Part shown: positions 24,517-33,600 of the stretch, in pieces
How positions within the stretch are numbered: the first letter of the stretch is position 1
Layout of the letters: the number at the start of each line of letters is the position of its first letter
From: Rhizobiaceae bacterium
Lineage (GTDB): Bacteria; Pseudomonadota; Alphaproteobacteria; Rhizobiales; Rhizobiaceae
Direction of reading: 5' to 3'
DNA: 64,000 nt
Assembly: GCA_019635795.1 (NCBI GenBank)
Contig: JAHBYV010000004.1
Coordinates: 62,001-126,000 of the forward strand
Program-made: the position numbers and the translations under genes
The notes under the pieces: generated by a model
The model's database searches: none
Told to the model about the DNA's origin: nothing
What the model saw: only the letters and a program-made list of their open reading frames with translations

Positions 24517-25469
24517 ACAAAGTCCTGAGATTGGATAGCAGGTCAGTTTCTCTGCTGATCCTCGTTTGCCTTTGGGTTCTGGTGATTGCTGGCCTTGCAA
24601 TCCTTAAGCCTGCGGCTCTGGGCGGCGCCATGCTGACCAGTGTTCTGCAATTCTCCACTATTCTCGCCCTGGTCGCGCTTGGTCAATCCCTGGTCATTCT
24701 TGCAGGCGGCGCGGGAATTGATCTTTCTGTTGGAGGGGCAGTTTCCCTTTCCGCTATTGTCGCGATGCTGCTGTTAAAGGCCGGGATGCCCAGCGTCCTC
24801 TTGCCCTTTGCCTGCATGGGAGCAGGGCTTCTTCTTGGACTGTTCAATGGGTATCTCGTGACGCGATTGCGCATTCTGCCGCTGATTGCAACGCTGGGCA
24901 CCTTCTTTGTCTTTTCTGGTCTTGCGCTGGCGTTGACTGGTGGTGCTGCGCAATCAGGGGTGCCGCAGTGGATGCTGTCATGGGGTAGGGGCGTTTGGTT
25001 TTCGATACCCGTGCCCTTTTTAACGGCAACGATACCCGTGTTCGTGCTAGCGGCGGTTGTGCTGGGCTATACGGCGTGGGGCCGGTGGATTTATGCAATG
25101 GGGCACAACGAGACCTCCGCGCGTCTGGTCGGCATACCGGTCGATCGCACCCGAATGATCCTTTACGCTTTAAGCGGTTTGCTGGCTGGAGTGGCGGGAT
25201 TGGTATCTCTTGCCTGGCTTGGTAGTGGCAGACCGAATATCGGCCAGAATCTTGAGCTCGAATCTCTCACTGCTGCGATGCTCGGAGGCATAGGCATTTT
25301 CGGTGGACGCGGCGGCGTGGGTGGCGTGTTCGCAGCCGTAGTGCTGCTGATTACACTGAAGACCGGTCTGCTTCAGCTTAATGTCAATACGGTGTGGCAG
25401 GTCGGTATCGTCGGCGCATTGCTGATTGTCGTACTGCTTGCCGACCGCTTCTATCAAAATCGGAGATAA
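24513..25469 (+). CDS. Sugar-type ABC transporter permease 2 (RbsC family)
   Basis: 318-aa permease, paralogue of the preceding gene: LALVALGQSLVILAGGAGID, LPLIATLGTFFVFSG, LTAAMLGGIGIFGGRGGV. The ATGA overlap with permease 1 and the 3-base gap to the M20 gene indicate one transcript. Two different RbsC subunits imply a heterodimeric pore. Confidence 0.9.
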   Translation: MNKVLRLDSRSVSLLILVCLWVLVIAGLAILKPAALGGAMLTSVLQFSTILALVALGQSLVILAGGAGIDLSVGGAVSLSAIVAMLLLKAGMPSVLLPFACMGAGLLLGLFNGYLVTRLRILPLIATLGTFFVFSGLALALTGGAAQSGVPQWMLSWGRGVWFSIPVPFLTATIPVFVLAAVVLGYTAWGRWIYAMGHNETSARLVGIPVDRTRMILYALSGLLAGVAGLVSLAWLGSGRPNIGQNLELESLTAAMLGGIGIFGGRGGVGGVFAAVVLLITLKTGLLQLNVNTVWQVGIVGALLIVVLLADRFYQNRR

Positions 25470-25472
25470 GTG

Positions 25473-26789
25473 ATGGCGTCCCTTGAGCAAATCATCGCTG
25501 AGCGCGTGGAAGCGCGCGCTGAACGGATTGTCGAAACACTGTCTGATCTGGTTTCGTTTCCCTCAATCGTCTTAGCCGACCCCACCAAGGCTGGTCCGGG
25601 CGAGCGTGACTGTCAGCTATATCTTCAAAAGCGGCTTGAAGCGTTGGGATTCACCACGGATTTGTGGGATCCCGATGGCCCCGCTCTCTACGAAAAATAT
25701 AAGGGCAGACCGGGCGCTAACAAAGGCCGCACGTTCGAAGGCAGGCCCAATCTGGGCGGCACCCTGAAGGGCACGGGCGGCGGTAAGTCGATCATGTTGA
25801 CCGGCCATGTTGATGTCGTCCCGCCGGGAGCATTGGAACATTGGTCAACCGATCCGTTCAAGCCGGTGGTAAAGGACGGCTTTGTCCACGGACGCGGCAC
25901 TGTTGACATGAAGGGCGGCGTTGCCAGCATGTTGATGGCGGTGGAAGTTCTGAAAGAGCTCGACATTGCGCTGGCAGGGGACGTGGTTTTCACCACCGTA
26001 GTTGATGAAGAGATTGGCGGTATGGGTTCGCTAGCCATGGTGGATCGTGGCTTCAGGGCTGATGCCGGCATTATGACCGAGCCGACTGCTAACCGCATTG
26101 CTCCACTTTGCCATGGCATATTGTGGGGCAAGATCATCATCGACGGTATAGGAGGACACGCTGAGCTCAAGCCGAATGCGTGGTATTCCAGTGGTCCGGT
26201 TGATGCGGTGCAGCTTTGCCGCCAGATCATGGACGGTATCGATATTCTCAATAGGCGCTGGATGTTCGATCCCAGGAAGACACATCCGTTGATGGACATG
26301 CCGAACCAGATCATGATCACGCAGATCAATGCAGGTGAGCACCCATCATCAACGGCTGGACGTGCAGAGATCATCATCGATGCTCAGTATCTGCCAAGCG
26401 AAAAAGACGAGTTCGCGCTGGGCGGCAATGTGAAGCGCGAAATCGAAGAACACATTGCGAATGTATGTCAGGCAGATCCCTATCTGAGGGCACATCCGGC
26501 GCGTGTGGAATGGATACTTGACGCAGATTGCGCGGAAGTTCCCGCAGACCATCCTTTCGTCAAGACGTTCCAGAGCGCCGTTGCAAACGCGAGCCTTTCG
26601 CCTGCGCTTTCAGGCTTTGGCGCGCATAGCGACATAGGTTTGCCGAACGGTCTGGGGCAAACGCCGACGGTTAATTTCGGCCCCGGAGATCCTGCTCAGT
26701 CGCATCAGCCCAATGAGCGGGTTTCGGTGCGTGATCTGGTAGATTGCACCAAGGCCATTGCTCTTACTGTTGCCTCTTGGTGCCGTTGA
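25473..26789 (+). CDS. M20-family metallopeptidase (ArgE/DapE/ACY1 type)
   Basis: 438-aa zinc-dependent deacylase/peptidase. Metal ligands: His in TGHVDVVPPG, Asp in GTVDMKGG, the Glu pair in VVDEEIGG, a Glu in MTEPTANR, and the C-terminal His in FGAHSDIGLP. The central lid domain contains LCHGILWGKIIIDG. ATG 25473 (GTG 25470 in frame). Last gene of the ABC operon; it probably hydrolyses the imported compound in the cytosol (inference). Substrate unknown. Confidence 0.92.
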   Translation: MASLEQIIAERVEARAERIVETLSDLVSFPSIVLADPTKAGPGERDCQLYLQKRLEALGFTTDLWDPDGPALYEKYKGRPGANKGRTFEGRPNLGGTLKGTGGGKSIMLTGHVDVVPPGALEHWSTDPFKPVVKDGFVHGRGTVDMKGGVASMLMAVEVLKELDIALAGDVVFTTVVDEEIGGMGSLAMVDRGFRADAGIMTEPTANRIAPLCHGILWGKIIIDGIGGHAELKPNAWYSSGPVDAVQLCRQIMDGIDILNRRWMFDPRKTHPLMDMPNQIMITQINAGEHPSSTAGRAEIIIDAQYLPSEKDEFALGGNVKREIEEHIANVCQADPYLRAHPARVEWILDADCAEVPADHPFVKTFQSAVANASLSPALSGFGAHSDIGLPNGLGQTPTVNFGPGDPAQSHQPNERVSVRDLVDCTKAIALTVASWCR

Positions 26790-26806
26790 GATTGGAATTG
26801 CGAGAT

Positions 26807-27394
26807 CTACTCAATTGTAGCGACGAGCGCTGAGCAGGGACCGGGGCTCTCACGCTGGTAGCTGTGCGGCAGGCCTGAATCGAACGCCAAGGCATCGCCA
26901 GCTTCCAGCACAACCCGTTCATCTCCCACGACGACTGCGAGCCTGCCTTCCAGTACATAGAGAAACTCTTCCGTTCCGTGCTGGTGAGGTTCGCTAGCGG
27001 GACCATCTGAGGGGAAAACAGCCAGAAAAGTCTCCATTTTCCGGTCCGCTAGCGCGTAGTTCAGGCTCTCGAACACATAAGCACCGGGAGAGGTGCCGGC
27101 GGGAATGGGCAGGCGCACGCGCTCGCTTTTTCGGGTCACGGCCATTCTTGGACCACCCTTGTTGAAAAAGTGGTCAAGCTCGACCCCGAACACGAGCGAA
27201 ATGCGAACCAGCGTCGGCAAGGTGGGAAACATCTGACCGCGTTCAATCTTGGACAACATGGCCGGCGAAAGACCAGTGTGCTCGCCAAGCTGAACGAGTC
27301 CCAGCTTCTTTTTGAGTCTTAAATCCCTGATCCGCGGTCCGATCCGGTATTGCTCAAGTTCATTTGTCAGCGTGTCCGAGAGCACTTTTTCCAT
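26807..27394 (-). CDS. XRE-family regulator with C-terminal cupin domain
   Basis: 195 aa from ATG 27394 (AGGAAAACAGG upstream); an in-frame ATG at 27457 would add 21 residues. N-terminal XRE helix-turn-helix IRDLRLKKKLGLVQLGEHTG and SPAMLSKIERG; C-terminal cupin_2 with HQHGTEEFLYVLEGRL and ALAFDSGLPHSY carrying the metal/ligand His residues. Convergent with the M20 gene, 17 bases away. Such regulators usually sense a small metabolite and control nearby amine or amino-acid catabolic genes; target here unknown. Confidence 0.88.
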   Translation of the reverse strand: MEKVLSDTLTNELEQYRIGPRIRDLRLKKKLGLVQLGEHTGLSPAMLSKIERGQMFPTLPTLVRISLVFGVELDHFFNKGGPRMAVTRKSERVRLPIPAGTSPGAYVFESLNYALADRKMETFLAVFPSDGPASEPHQHGTEEFLYVLEGRLAVVVGDERVVLEAGDALAFDSGLPHSYQRESPGPCSALVATIE

Positions 27395-27549
27395 CCTGTT
27401 TTCCTGAGGGAACAATGTTGCAGCATCGTTTTTCGTGTCAAGAGAAAGTATATTCATATCACGAAAATATTATTGGCAAGAAAAGAATTTTGCTTCAGAA
27501 GAAAACTTATCCGCTCAGCAACGACGGATTGTTCAACTGAGGAGTGACG

Positions 27550-28038
27550 ATGATGAGAATTAAGCACACACTGGCAGTTGCCTTGATCGGTCTGACGGCG
27601 GCATGGCCCGCATGGTCAGGGCAGAAGGACATTGTTGAGACGGCTGTTGAGGCTGGGAATTTCAAGGTTCTGGCAACCGCGCTGCAAGCTGCAGACCTTG
27701 TTTCGACCCTCAAGGGCGAGGGCCCGTTCACAGTTTTCGCGCCGACTGATGCGGCGTTTGAAAAGCTCCCGGCCGGAACCGTCGAGACTTTGCTCAAGCC
27801 GGAAAACAAGCAGAAGTTGGTCGATATTCTCACCTACCACGTTGTTCCGGGTAAGGTCATGGCGGCTGATGTCGTTGGTCTTGATGAGGCCAAGACTGTC
27901 AATGGCAAGATGATCGACATCGAAGTTAACGGTAAGGCTGTGACGGTCAACAAGGCCAATGTCACTGCAACGGACGTAGGCGCAAGCAATGGCGTTATCC
28001 ACGTTATCGATCAGGTAATCCTGCCGCCGGAAGGCTGA
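27550..28038 (+). CDS. Fasciclin-domain protein, exported
   Basis: 162-aa single FAS1 domain behind a signal peptide ([19 protein letters not shown]). H1 motif [15 protein letters not shown] and H2-like [14 protein letters not shown] are intact. ATG 27550 follows CTGAGGAGTGACG. Function is likely adhesion or cell-surface interaction in the periplasm; no specific partner can be named. Ends at an intrinsic terminator. Confidence 0.92.
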   Translation: MMRIKHTLAVALIGLTAAWPAWSGQKDIVETAVEAGNFKVLATALQAADLVSTLKGEGPFTVFAPTDAAFEKLPAGTVETLLKPENKQKLVDILTYHVVPGKVMAADVVGLDEAKTVNGKMIDIEVNGKAVTVNKANVTATDVGASNGVIHVIDQVILPPEG

Positions 28039-28050
28039 TGTTCAACCATT

Positions 28051-28076
28051 GCCGGCGCTTCGCGCGCCGGCTTTTT
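28051..28076 (+). terminator. Intrinsic terminator after the fasciclin gene
   Basis: Eight perfect pairs GCCGGCGC (28051-28058) and GCGCCGGC (28064-28071), five-base loop, then TTTTT. Confidence 0.9.
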
Positions 28077-28102
28077 AATTGTAGAGGATCGGGAGAATAG
28101 AA

Positions 28103-28327
28103 ATGAAAGCGATAAATATTCTAACGCTCGCGCTCATCATTGTCGGTGGCCTGAACTGGGGCCTTGTCGGCCTTTTGAACTTCGATCTTGTAGCAACGCT
28201 ATTCGGGGCCGGTTCTGCCCTGTCCCGACTGGTTTATGTGCTGGTTGGCGCGTCTGCGGCCTGGCAGCTCATTCCGCTATTGTCCTCCATCGGGTCAGGC
28301 GAACTTTCCACGAGCAAGGCCCACTAA
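28103..28327 (+). CDS. DUF378 family small membrane protein
   Basis: 74 aa with two hydrophobic segments. LTLALIIVGGLNWGLVGL and NFDLVATLFG are the DUF378 hallmark. Good ribosome site (GATCGGGAGAA). Inner-membrane protein of unknown function; next to TspO and the fasciclin protein, so possibly part of an envelope-stress group (inference). Confidence 0.9.
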   Translation: MKAINILTLALIIVGGLNWGLVGLLNFDLVATLFGAGSALSRLVYVLVGASAAWQLIPLLSSIGSGELSTSKAH

Positions 28328-28387
28328 GCGGGCGTGGCGGGTTGGTGATGATTTGGAACAAAACTTAGGTTCATCGGTTTTGGCGTC

Positions 28388-28870
28388 ATGAGCATGATAT
28401 CTGATAGCAAAAATCCGCAATCTGGTTTGGCTTCGGCGATGGCTTTCATAGCCATCGTCGTGGCAGTTGGTTTGTTGATCGGATACATGACGCCTCCGGG
28501 CCAATGGTATGAGGGCTTGCAAAAGCCGTTTTTCAACCCACCCGGATGGGTGTTTGGTCCTGTCTGGACTGTTCTTTATGTGCTTATCGGCATCGCAGGA
28601 TGGCGGATCTGGAGCATCGCACCGCGCAGCACGGCAATGATGTTGTGGGGCGCACAAATGGTGCTGAACTGGCTATGGTCCCCAGCGTTTTTCGCGCTTC
28701 AGTCTCCAGCTCTGGCGCTCGCAATCATTATTGCAATGCTCGCGCTGGTACTGCTGTTCATAGTCAATGCGTGGAAGCTTGATCGATTGGCGGCATGGCT
28801 TTTTGTTCCTTATGCCGCTTGGGTTTCATTCGCGACTGCGCTGAACGCCTCTATAGTATATTTGAACTGA
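28388..28870 (+). CDS. tspO: TspO/MBR-family tryptophan-rich sensory protein
   Basis: 160-aa five-helix membrane protein that binds porphyrins and modulates tetrapyrrole/stress responses. The family features are present: PPGQWYEGLQKPFFNPPGWVFG (split block), PVWTVLYVLIGIAGW, LNWLWSPAFF and a final NASIVYLN. Probably co-directional with DUF378; separate from the downstream TetR gene, which is convergent. Confidence 0.93.
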   Translation: MSMISDSKNPQSGLASAMAFIAIVVAVGLLIGYMTPPGQWYEGLQKPFFNPPGWVFGPVWTVLYVLIGIAGWRIWSIAPRSTAMMLWGAQMVLNWLWSPAFFALQSPALALAIIIAMLALVLLFIVNAWKLDRLAAWLFVPYAAWVSFATALNASIVYLN

Positions 28871-28881
28871 AAGCGGACCGG

Positions 28882-29580
28882 TTATGTGGCCGCATTCACA
28901 CTCAGCGCTTTTTCAACGAAATTTTTGACGCGCGTGGAGTATTCCTTTGCATTTATTCCTCTGCGCCGCCATTTGGAGCGCTTCACATACCAATCCTGCA
29001 GCAATGGTTTCACCAATGCAGCAGCGAAGGCGGGATCTTCAACGACGAAGCAAGCCTGCTGGACCCCTTTCTCTATAACCTCTCGAAATATTCTCTCGCT
29101 TGCTTCTTCACTTTCGATAGCGGCTTTACGTCCAAAACGTGGAAAAGACTTGGCTTCGAGGAATGCGAAGTTGAACCAGGGAAGCATCGCATCCGTCAGC
29201 TCAACGTGAGTTTCTATCAACCATCGCAGGTGGTTCAGAGGTTTAGCAAGAACTTCCTCCGGTGGGTTGCCGAGTATGTTCGTTGTGGTGGTGGCAACTT
29301 GATCCAATATCATCAGCAGTAGTGTGTCTTTGCTATCGAAATACGAGTAAAGGCTGCCCATGCTGACGCCTGACTCTTCAGAAATCTGGCGCAGCGAAGT
29401 GGCGTGAAAACTCTGGCGGCTGGAGAGCTTAAGAGTAGCCTCAATGATTAGCACGAGCTTGGAGATTGCAATGTGTGGCTTTTGCACGCGAACCGTTTCA
29501 CGATGGCGCTCAAGGATAGAGCCGCACAGCCCTTCCATTGAAACATCGCTCAGTTTCTTGAGCGCCTCCGTTGCATTCAT
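28882..29580 (-). CDS. TetR-family transcriptional regulator
   Basis: 232 aa. HTH block SLRQISEESGVSMGSLYSYFDSKDTLLLMI near residues 60-95 is typical TetR/AcrR. ATG 29580 is preferred over the longer frame from 29673 because GGAGGATATCAAG sits directly upstream. Divergent from the alpha/beta hydrolase gene; a palindrome between them (29691-29710) is a candidate operator, so it likely represses that gene. Confidence 0.9.
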   Translation of the reverse strand: MNATEALKKLSDVSMEGLCGSILERHRETVRVQKPHIAISKLVLIIEATLKLSSRQSFHATSLRQISEESGVSMGSLYSYFDSKDTLLLMILDQVATTTTNILGNPPEEVLAKPLNHLRWLIETHVELTDAMLPWFNFAFLEAKSFPRFGRKAAIESEEASERIFREVIEKGVQQACFVVEDPAFAAALVKPLLQDWYVKRSKWRRRGINAKEYSTRVKNFVEKALSVNAAT

Positions 29581-29690
29581 CTTGATATCCTCCGTATAGC
29601 CCTTGGTGCTTTGGCCTAATCTCAGTAGTACTCTCACTGTCCGTGATGATAGAACAGGAAAAAATCTGGACACTCGGTTTTACATAAAAA

Positions 29691-29710
29691 AATCGAGCGT
29701 TCGCTCAATT
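29691..29710. promoter_or_regulatory. Candidate TetR operator palindrome
   Basis: GAGCG-TT-CGCTC core with AA/TT flanks, imperfect only at one pair over 20 bases. It lies 111 bases from the TetR start and 129 from the hydrolase start, within the divergent promoter region 29581-29838. Confidence 0.6.
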
Positions 29711-29838
29711 GTGACATGCCGAAGATATCGGAGCTACCAGAACAGGGGGTAATCGCGCCTTCGGTTGCCGATCCGAAGGTCGGGCAATTGCCAACACGCC
29801 GAGTTCTCGTTAGACGGCAAGACTTGCGGAGATGACAA

Positions 29839-30660
29839 GTGTCTATTTTTAACCTGTTCCTGGCGGGGATAGTTGCCATTGCTCTAGCAGTGGTTGGCTT
29901 TGTGTGGGCATTTCAAAACTATGGAATCTATACTTTTCCAGTAGCGAGCTTAGATAAGCCGATTGTTGTTTCCGAAGGTGTCGAGGCGGTTCAGTTTCGA
30001 TCTGGTGATGGCACAATGATCGGGGCGCGTGTGATTCAACCGGCGCCTGGACGCCCTTTGATCTTCAGCTTCTATGGCAATGGTGCGGACGTTGATGAAT
30101 CATTGCTGCGTCTTAGCGGACTTACCGCGAAAGGTTATGGCATTGCCATGATGGAATATCGCGGGGCTGGCGCAACGCCAGGTAAGTCAAGCGAAGAGAG
30201 TTTCGCGCGGGATGCTCTGGCATTTTACGACGCGATGGATGGCCTGATAGGAAAGGAGTTTCCTGCTTCTGAGCGTGTGCTTCACGGCTTCAGCCTGGGC
30301 TCGGGAGTGGGGAGCCGGTTGGCAGTCTCGCGCCCGTTCGCAGCGGTCGTGTTCGAAGCCGCTCCTTATCGGACGTGTCTTTACTATCAGGACCGTTATA
30401 AAGGCTTTCCGTTCTGCTCACTTATGTGGGCGGAACGATATGATATTGTTGACTATGTGAAGCAGATTGAAGCTCCCAAGCTATTCATTCATGGCAAGCT
30501 TGATGAAGCCTTGCCTGTTGAACGTGCACGCCGGCTCTTTGAGGAAGCTCCGCAGCCCAAGGAATATCTGGAAGTCGCGGAAGGACATCATGCCGATCTC
30601 GACAGGTTCGGACTTGCGGAAGCCATAGACAATTTCTTGTCTCGCAACGTCGATCCTTGA
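29839..30660 (+). CDS. Alpha/beta hydrolase, membrane-anchored (BEM46-like)
   Basis: 273 aa. N-terminal hydrophobic anchor (LFLAGIVAIALAVVGFVWAF), then the oxyanion segment FSFYGNGADVD, nucleophile elbow HGFSLGSGVG, acid Asp in IHGKLDEALP and His in EGHHADLDRF. GTG 29839 follows GGAGATGACAA. Its last 73 bases overlap the 3' end of the PKS-NRPS gene on the other strand. Acts probably on a membrane or periplasmic ester; substrate unknown. Confidence 0.85.
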   Translation: MSIFNLFLAGIVAIALAVVGFVWAFQNYGIYTFPVASLDKPIVVSEGVEAVQFRSGDGTMIGARVIQPAPGRPLIFSFYGNGADVDESLLRLSGLTAKGYGIAMMEYRGAGATPGKSSEESFARDALAFYDAMDGLIGKEFPASERVLHGFSLGSGVGSRLAVSRPFAAVVFEAAPYRTCLYYQDRYKGFPFCSLMWAERYDIVDYVKQIEAPKLFIHGKLDEALPVERARRLFEEAPQPKEYLEVAEGHHADLDRFGLAEAIDNFLSRNVDP

Positions 30661-33600
30661 TGGTCAGACTCTAGGCGCTGCTCAATCATTGCTGCAAGCA
30701 AGGTCGCGTTCTCGCCAATGAGCATGTCTATATGATTGCCGTTTGCCCAAGGCGTATCGACCTTGGACGGATCTGTAACGCTTGCCCAGCCAAGCGTAGG
30801 GTCAAGTTCAAGGGTACGTGCCTGTAGCAAGCGCTTTGGACGCGTTCGGAACAACGTGACCGGGGCTGTTATCTTGCCGCCTTGATATTTATGAGCAGCG
30901 CTCATCCACAATTCCTGCATGATCTCATATCGGAAATGCGAAAGGCTTGCTGACTTGACCAGCCGCAGCATAGGGCCGCGTATGAGACGTCCGCGGAGGG
31001 TGTTCTTGAGCCTGTCCACAAAAAGGGGCAGGCCTTCGTTGCGCAACAGTTGGATTTCGTCAATCAGCCGCTCTTTGGCGCTAAGCCTGACTGGAGGCCG
31101 GAAATCCTTGGAGAAGCCGGGTGCATATGTGTCCAGCACGAATAGCCTCTCAACCTTCTCACCATTCTCCTCAAGTTGACGCGCCATTTCAAATGCAGTC
31201 AGTGCGCCACCGGAGTAGCCCGCTAGTATGTACGGGCCTTTGGGCTGGTGCTGGCGCATAAAACCTATGTTTGCAGCAGCCATCTCTTCGATTGTTTCGT
31301 GCGGCCTGTGACCCTGTACACCGCGCGTCTGGAAGCCGATCACCGGCCTGTTTTCGCCTAGGCGCGCGCCAAGTTCCACCAGGTTGTTTACGTTGCCGCC
31401 GACACCTCCGACGATGAAAAGCGGGCGCGCATCGGTCGCAGGCCCGGGATTGATAATGGTGCTTGTGTCCCAGTCTGCATCTGGATCCAGGTCAACGCTT
31501 GGAATTTCGTGCGTATCAAGTAATTCCGCCAGTTCCCGAATAGTCTGGTTCCGGAAAAGGGTCGAGATGGGCAGGTCATGGCCAAACTCTTTCCTGATCC
31601 TGTCAAACAGGCGCACCGCAAGGAGCGAATGTCCGCCGAGTTGGAAGAAATTCGCTTGAGGCGAGTTCACACTCGTTCCGAGAATTGCTGACCAGATGTC
31701 AGCAAGCCGTTGTTCTGTGGGGCCAGTAAGTTCCGCTGCCGTTTCTTTTGCTGCCGTCTGAGCTCGCAACACAGGCAAGCGACGCCTGTCGGCCTTTCCA
31801 TTGGAGTTGAGAGGAATTTCGTCAACTGCAATGAAGTAAGAAGGCATAGCGAAATCGGGCAGGCGTGAAGTCAGGAAGCCTCTCAATTCGGCAGCATCCG
31901 GTGCGCTGCCATGCGCTACATAATAGGCTGCCAGAACTTTGTCAGACTGGCCTTCTGGCACAGCCGCAACTGCAACCGCCTGTCTGATGGCGGGGTGGGC
32001 TTCAAGCGCCTGCTCAATTTCGGTCAGCTCAATCCGGAACCCGCGCACTTTTACTTGCGTATCTGCGCGCCCAAAAAAGCGAAGAACTCCGTTGCCCGGA
32101 TTCATTGCAAGGTCGCCTGATCGGTACAGGCGAAGCGTAGGGTCCCACGGTGCGGGGACAAATTTTTCTGCGGTCAACTCAGGCCTGTTCCAGTAACCAT
32201 GGGCAAGGCCGCGACCCGCAATGCAAAGTTCGCCGACGATGCCGTCGGGCAGGGGGCGTAGCTGTTCGTCTAGAATATAAATTTGTGTCCCGGCAATCGC
32301 AGGGCCGATCGGGAGCGCCATTCCGCTCTTCAAGTCTGCATGTGTGATCTTGTGTGCGTTGGTGACGTTGCTTTCGGTCGGACCATAGCCGTTTATCACC
32401 GTCACTTTCGGGCAGACAGCCATCACGCGCGCCACATGGGCCGGTGAAACGACATCACCGCCAACGATCACTTGTTCAGCATTCACAAAGGTTTCAGGCC
32501 GGCTGTCGGCGACAGCATGGAAAAGACCAGAAGTCAGCCAAAGCGTATTCACACCACTGCCCTGTATGGCATCGGCCAACTGCGTGATGCTCAATGTCCC
32601 ATCAGGTGGAACGATTACAGTGCCGCCATGCAAGAGAGCGGCGAATATGTCGATAATCGAGGTGTCAAAGGCAAAGGCAGAGGAATGCAATGTCACGGTT
32701 CGGTCCGAGAGCTCGAGCCAATGATTGTCGCACAGCATCCGGATAATCGAACGATGAGGAAGGACAACCCCCTTTGGTACGCCGGTCGTACCTGATGTGA
32801 ACATCACATATGCGATGGACTCGCCTGATATTTCGGCGAGTACCGGTGATGGCGCGTCCTGCGGAAAATCGCTCCAGTTTACGATCCGCACTTCGCTGTG
32901 AACCAATGCCGGACAATTGCCGAGCAGCAGCTTAATGCCGGTGTCACGCGCCATGAATTGTTGCCGCTCGGCGGGCAAGTTTACGTCGAACGGAACATAG
33001 CCTGCGCCTGACTTGAGGACACCGAGGACAGCCACCAGCAAGGACAATGAGCGCTCGGAGGATATTCCAACAAGGTCGCCCGGCCGCACTCCTTCGGACA
33101 CGAGCAGCGCTGCGAGGGCCTCGGAGCGACGGTCAAGCTCGGCATAGGTCATGCTGAGCGTACCGTACCGCTGAGCTACCTTGTCTGCATACTGGCTCGC
33201 AATCTGGCGGAAAACTTCTGTAACTGTTTGTGGTCCGGAAGCTCCCGGGTCGTTGTGTGTGCCACTTGCCGGTTTTATCTGTCGCCCAATCGCGAGCAGG
33301 TCGCCTACGCGTCGGTTAAGCGCCTCAGGTTCATTCGCTATTGTCTTTAGAAGGTGCAGCAAGTTATCGGCGTGGCGGCTGATAGTTGCTTCCTCGAATA
33401 GCGAGGTCTTGTAATTCCATGTCAGTTCAACTCGCCCTGGCGTGTCGAACTGGTTGAAGAACAGGTCAAAGAATTCATGCCCTGTCGAATTGACCTCAAT
33501 ATGAACTGGATTTGAGCCAAGCTTGAGGTGATCCAGATCGGCAAGCCCATCAATATTTACAACGACCGGTGCCAAAAGGTGCCTGGCCGAGTCGCGCGCA

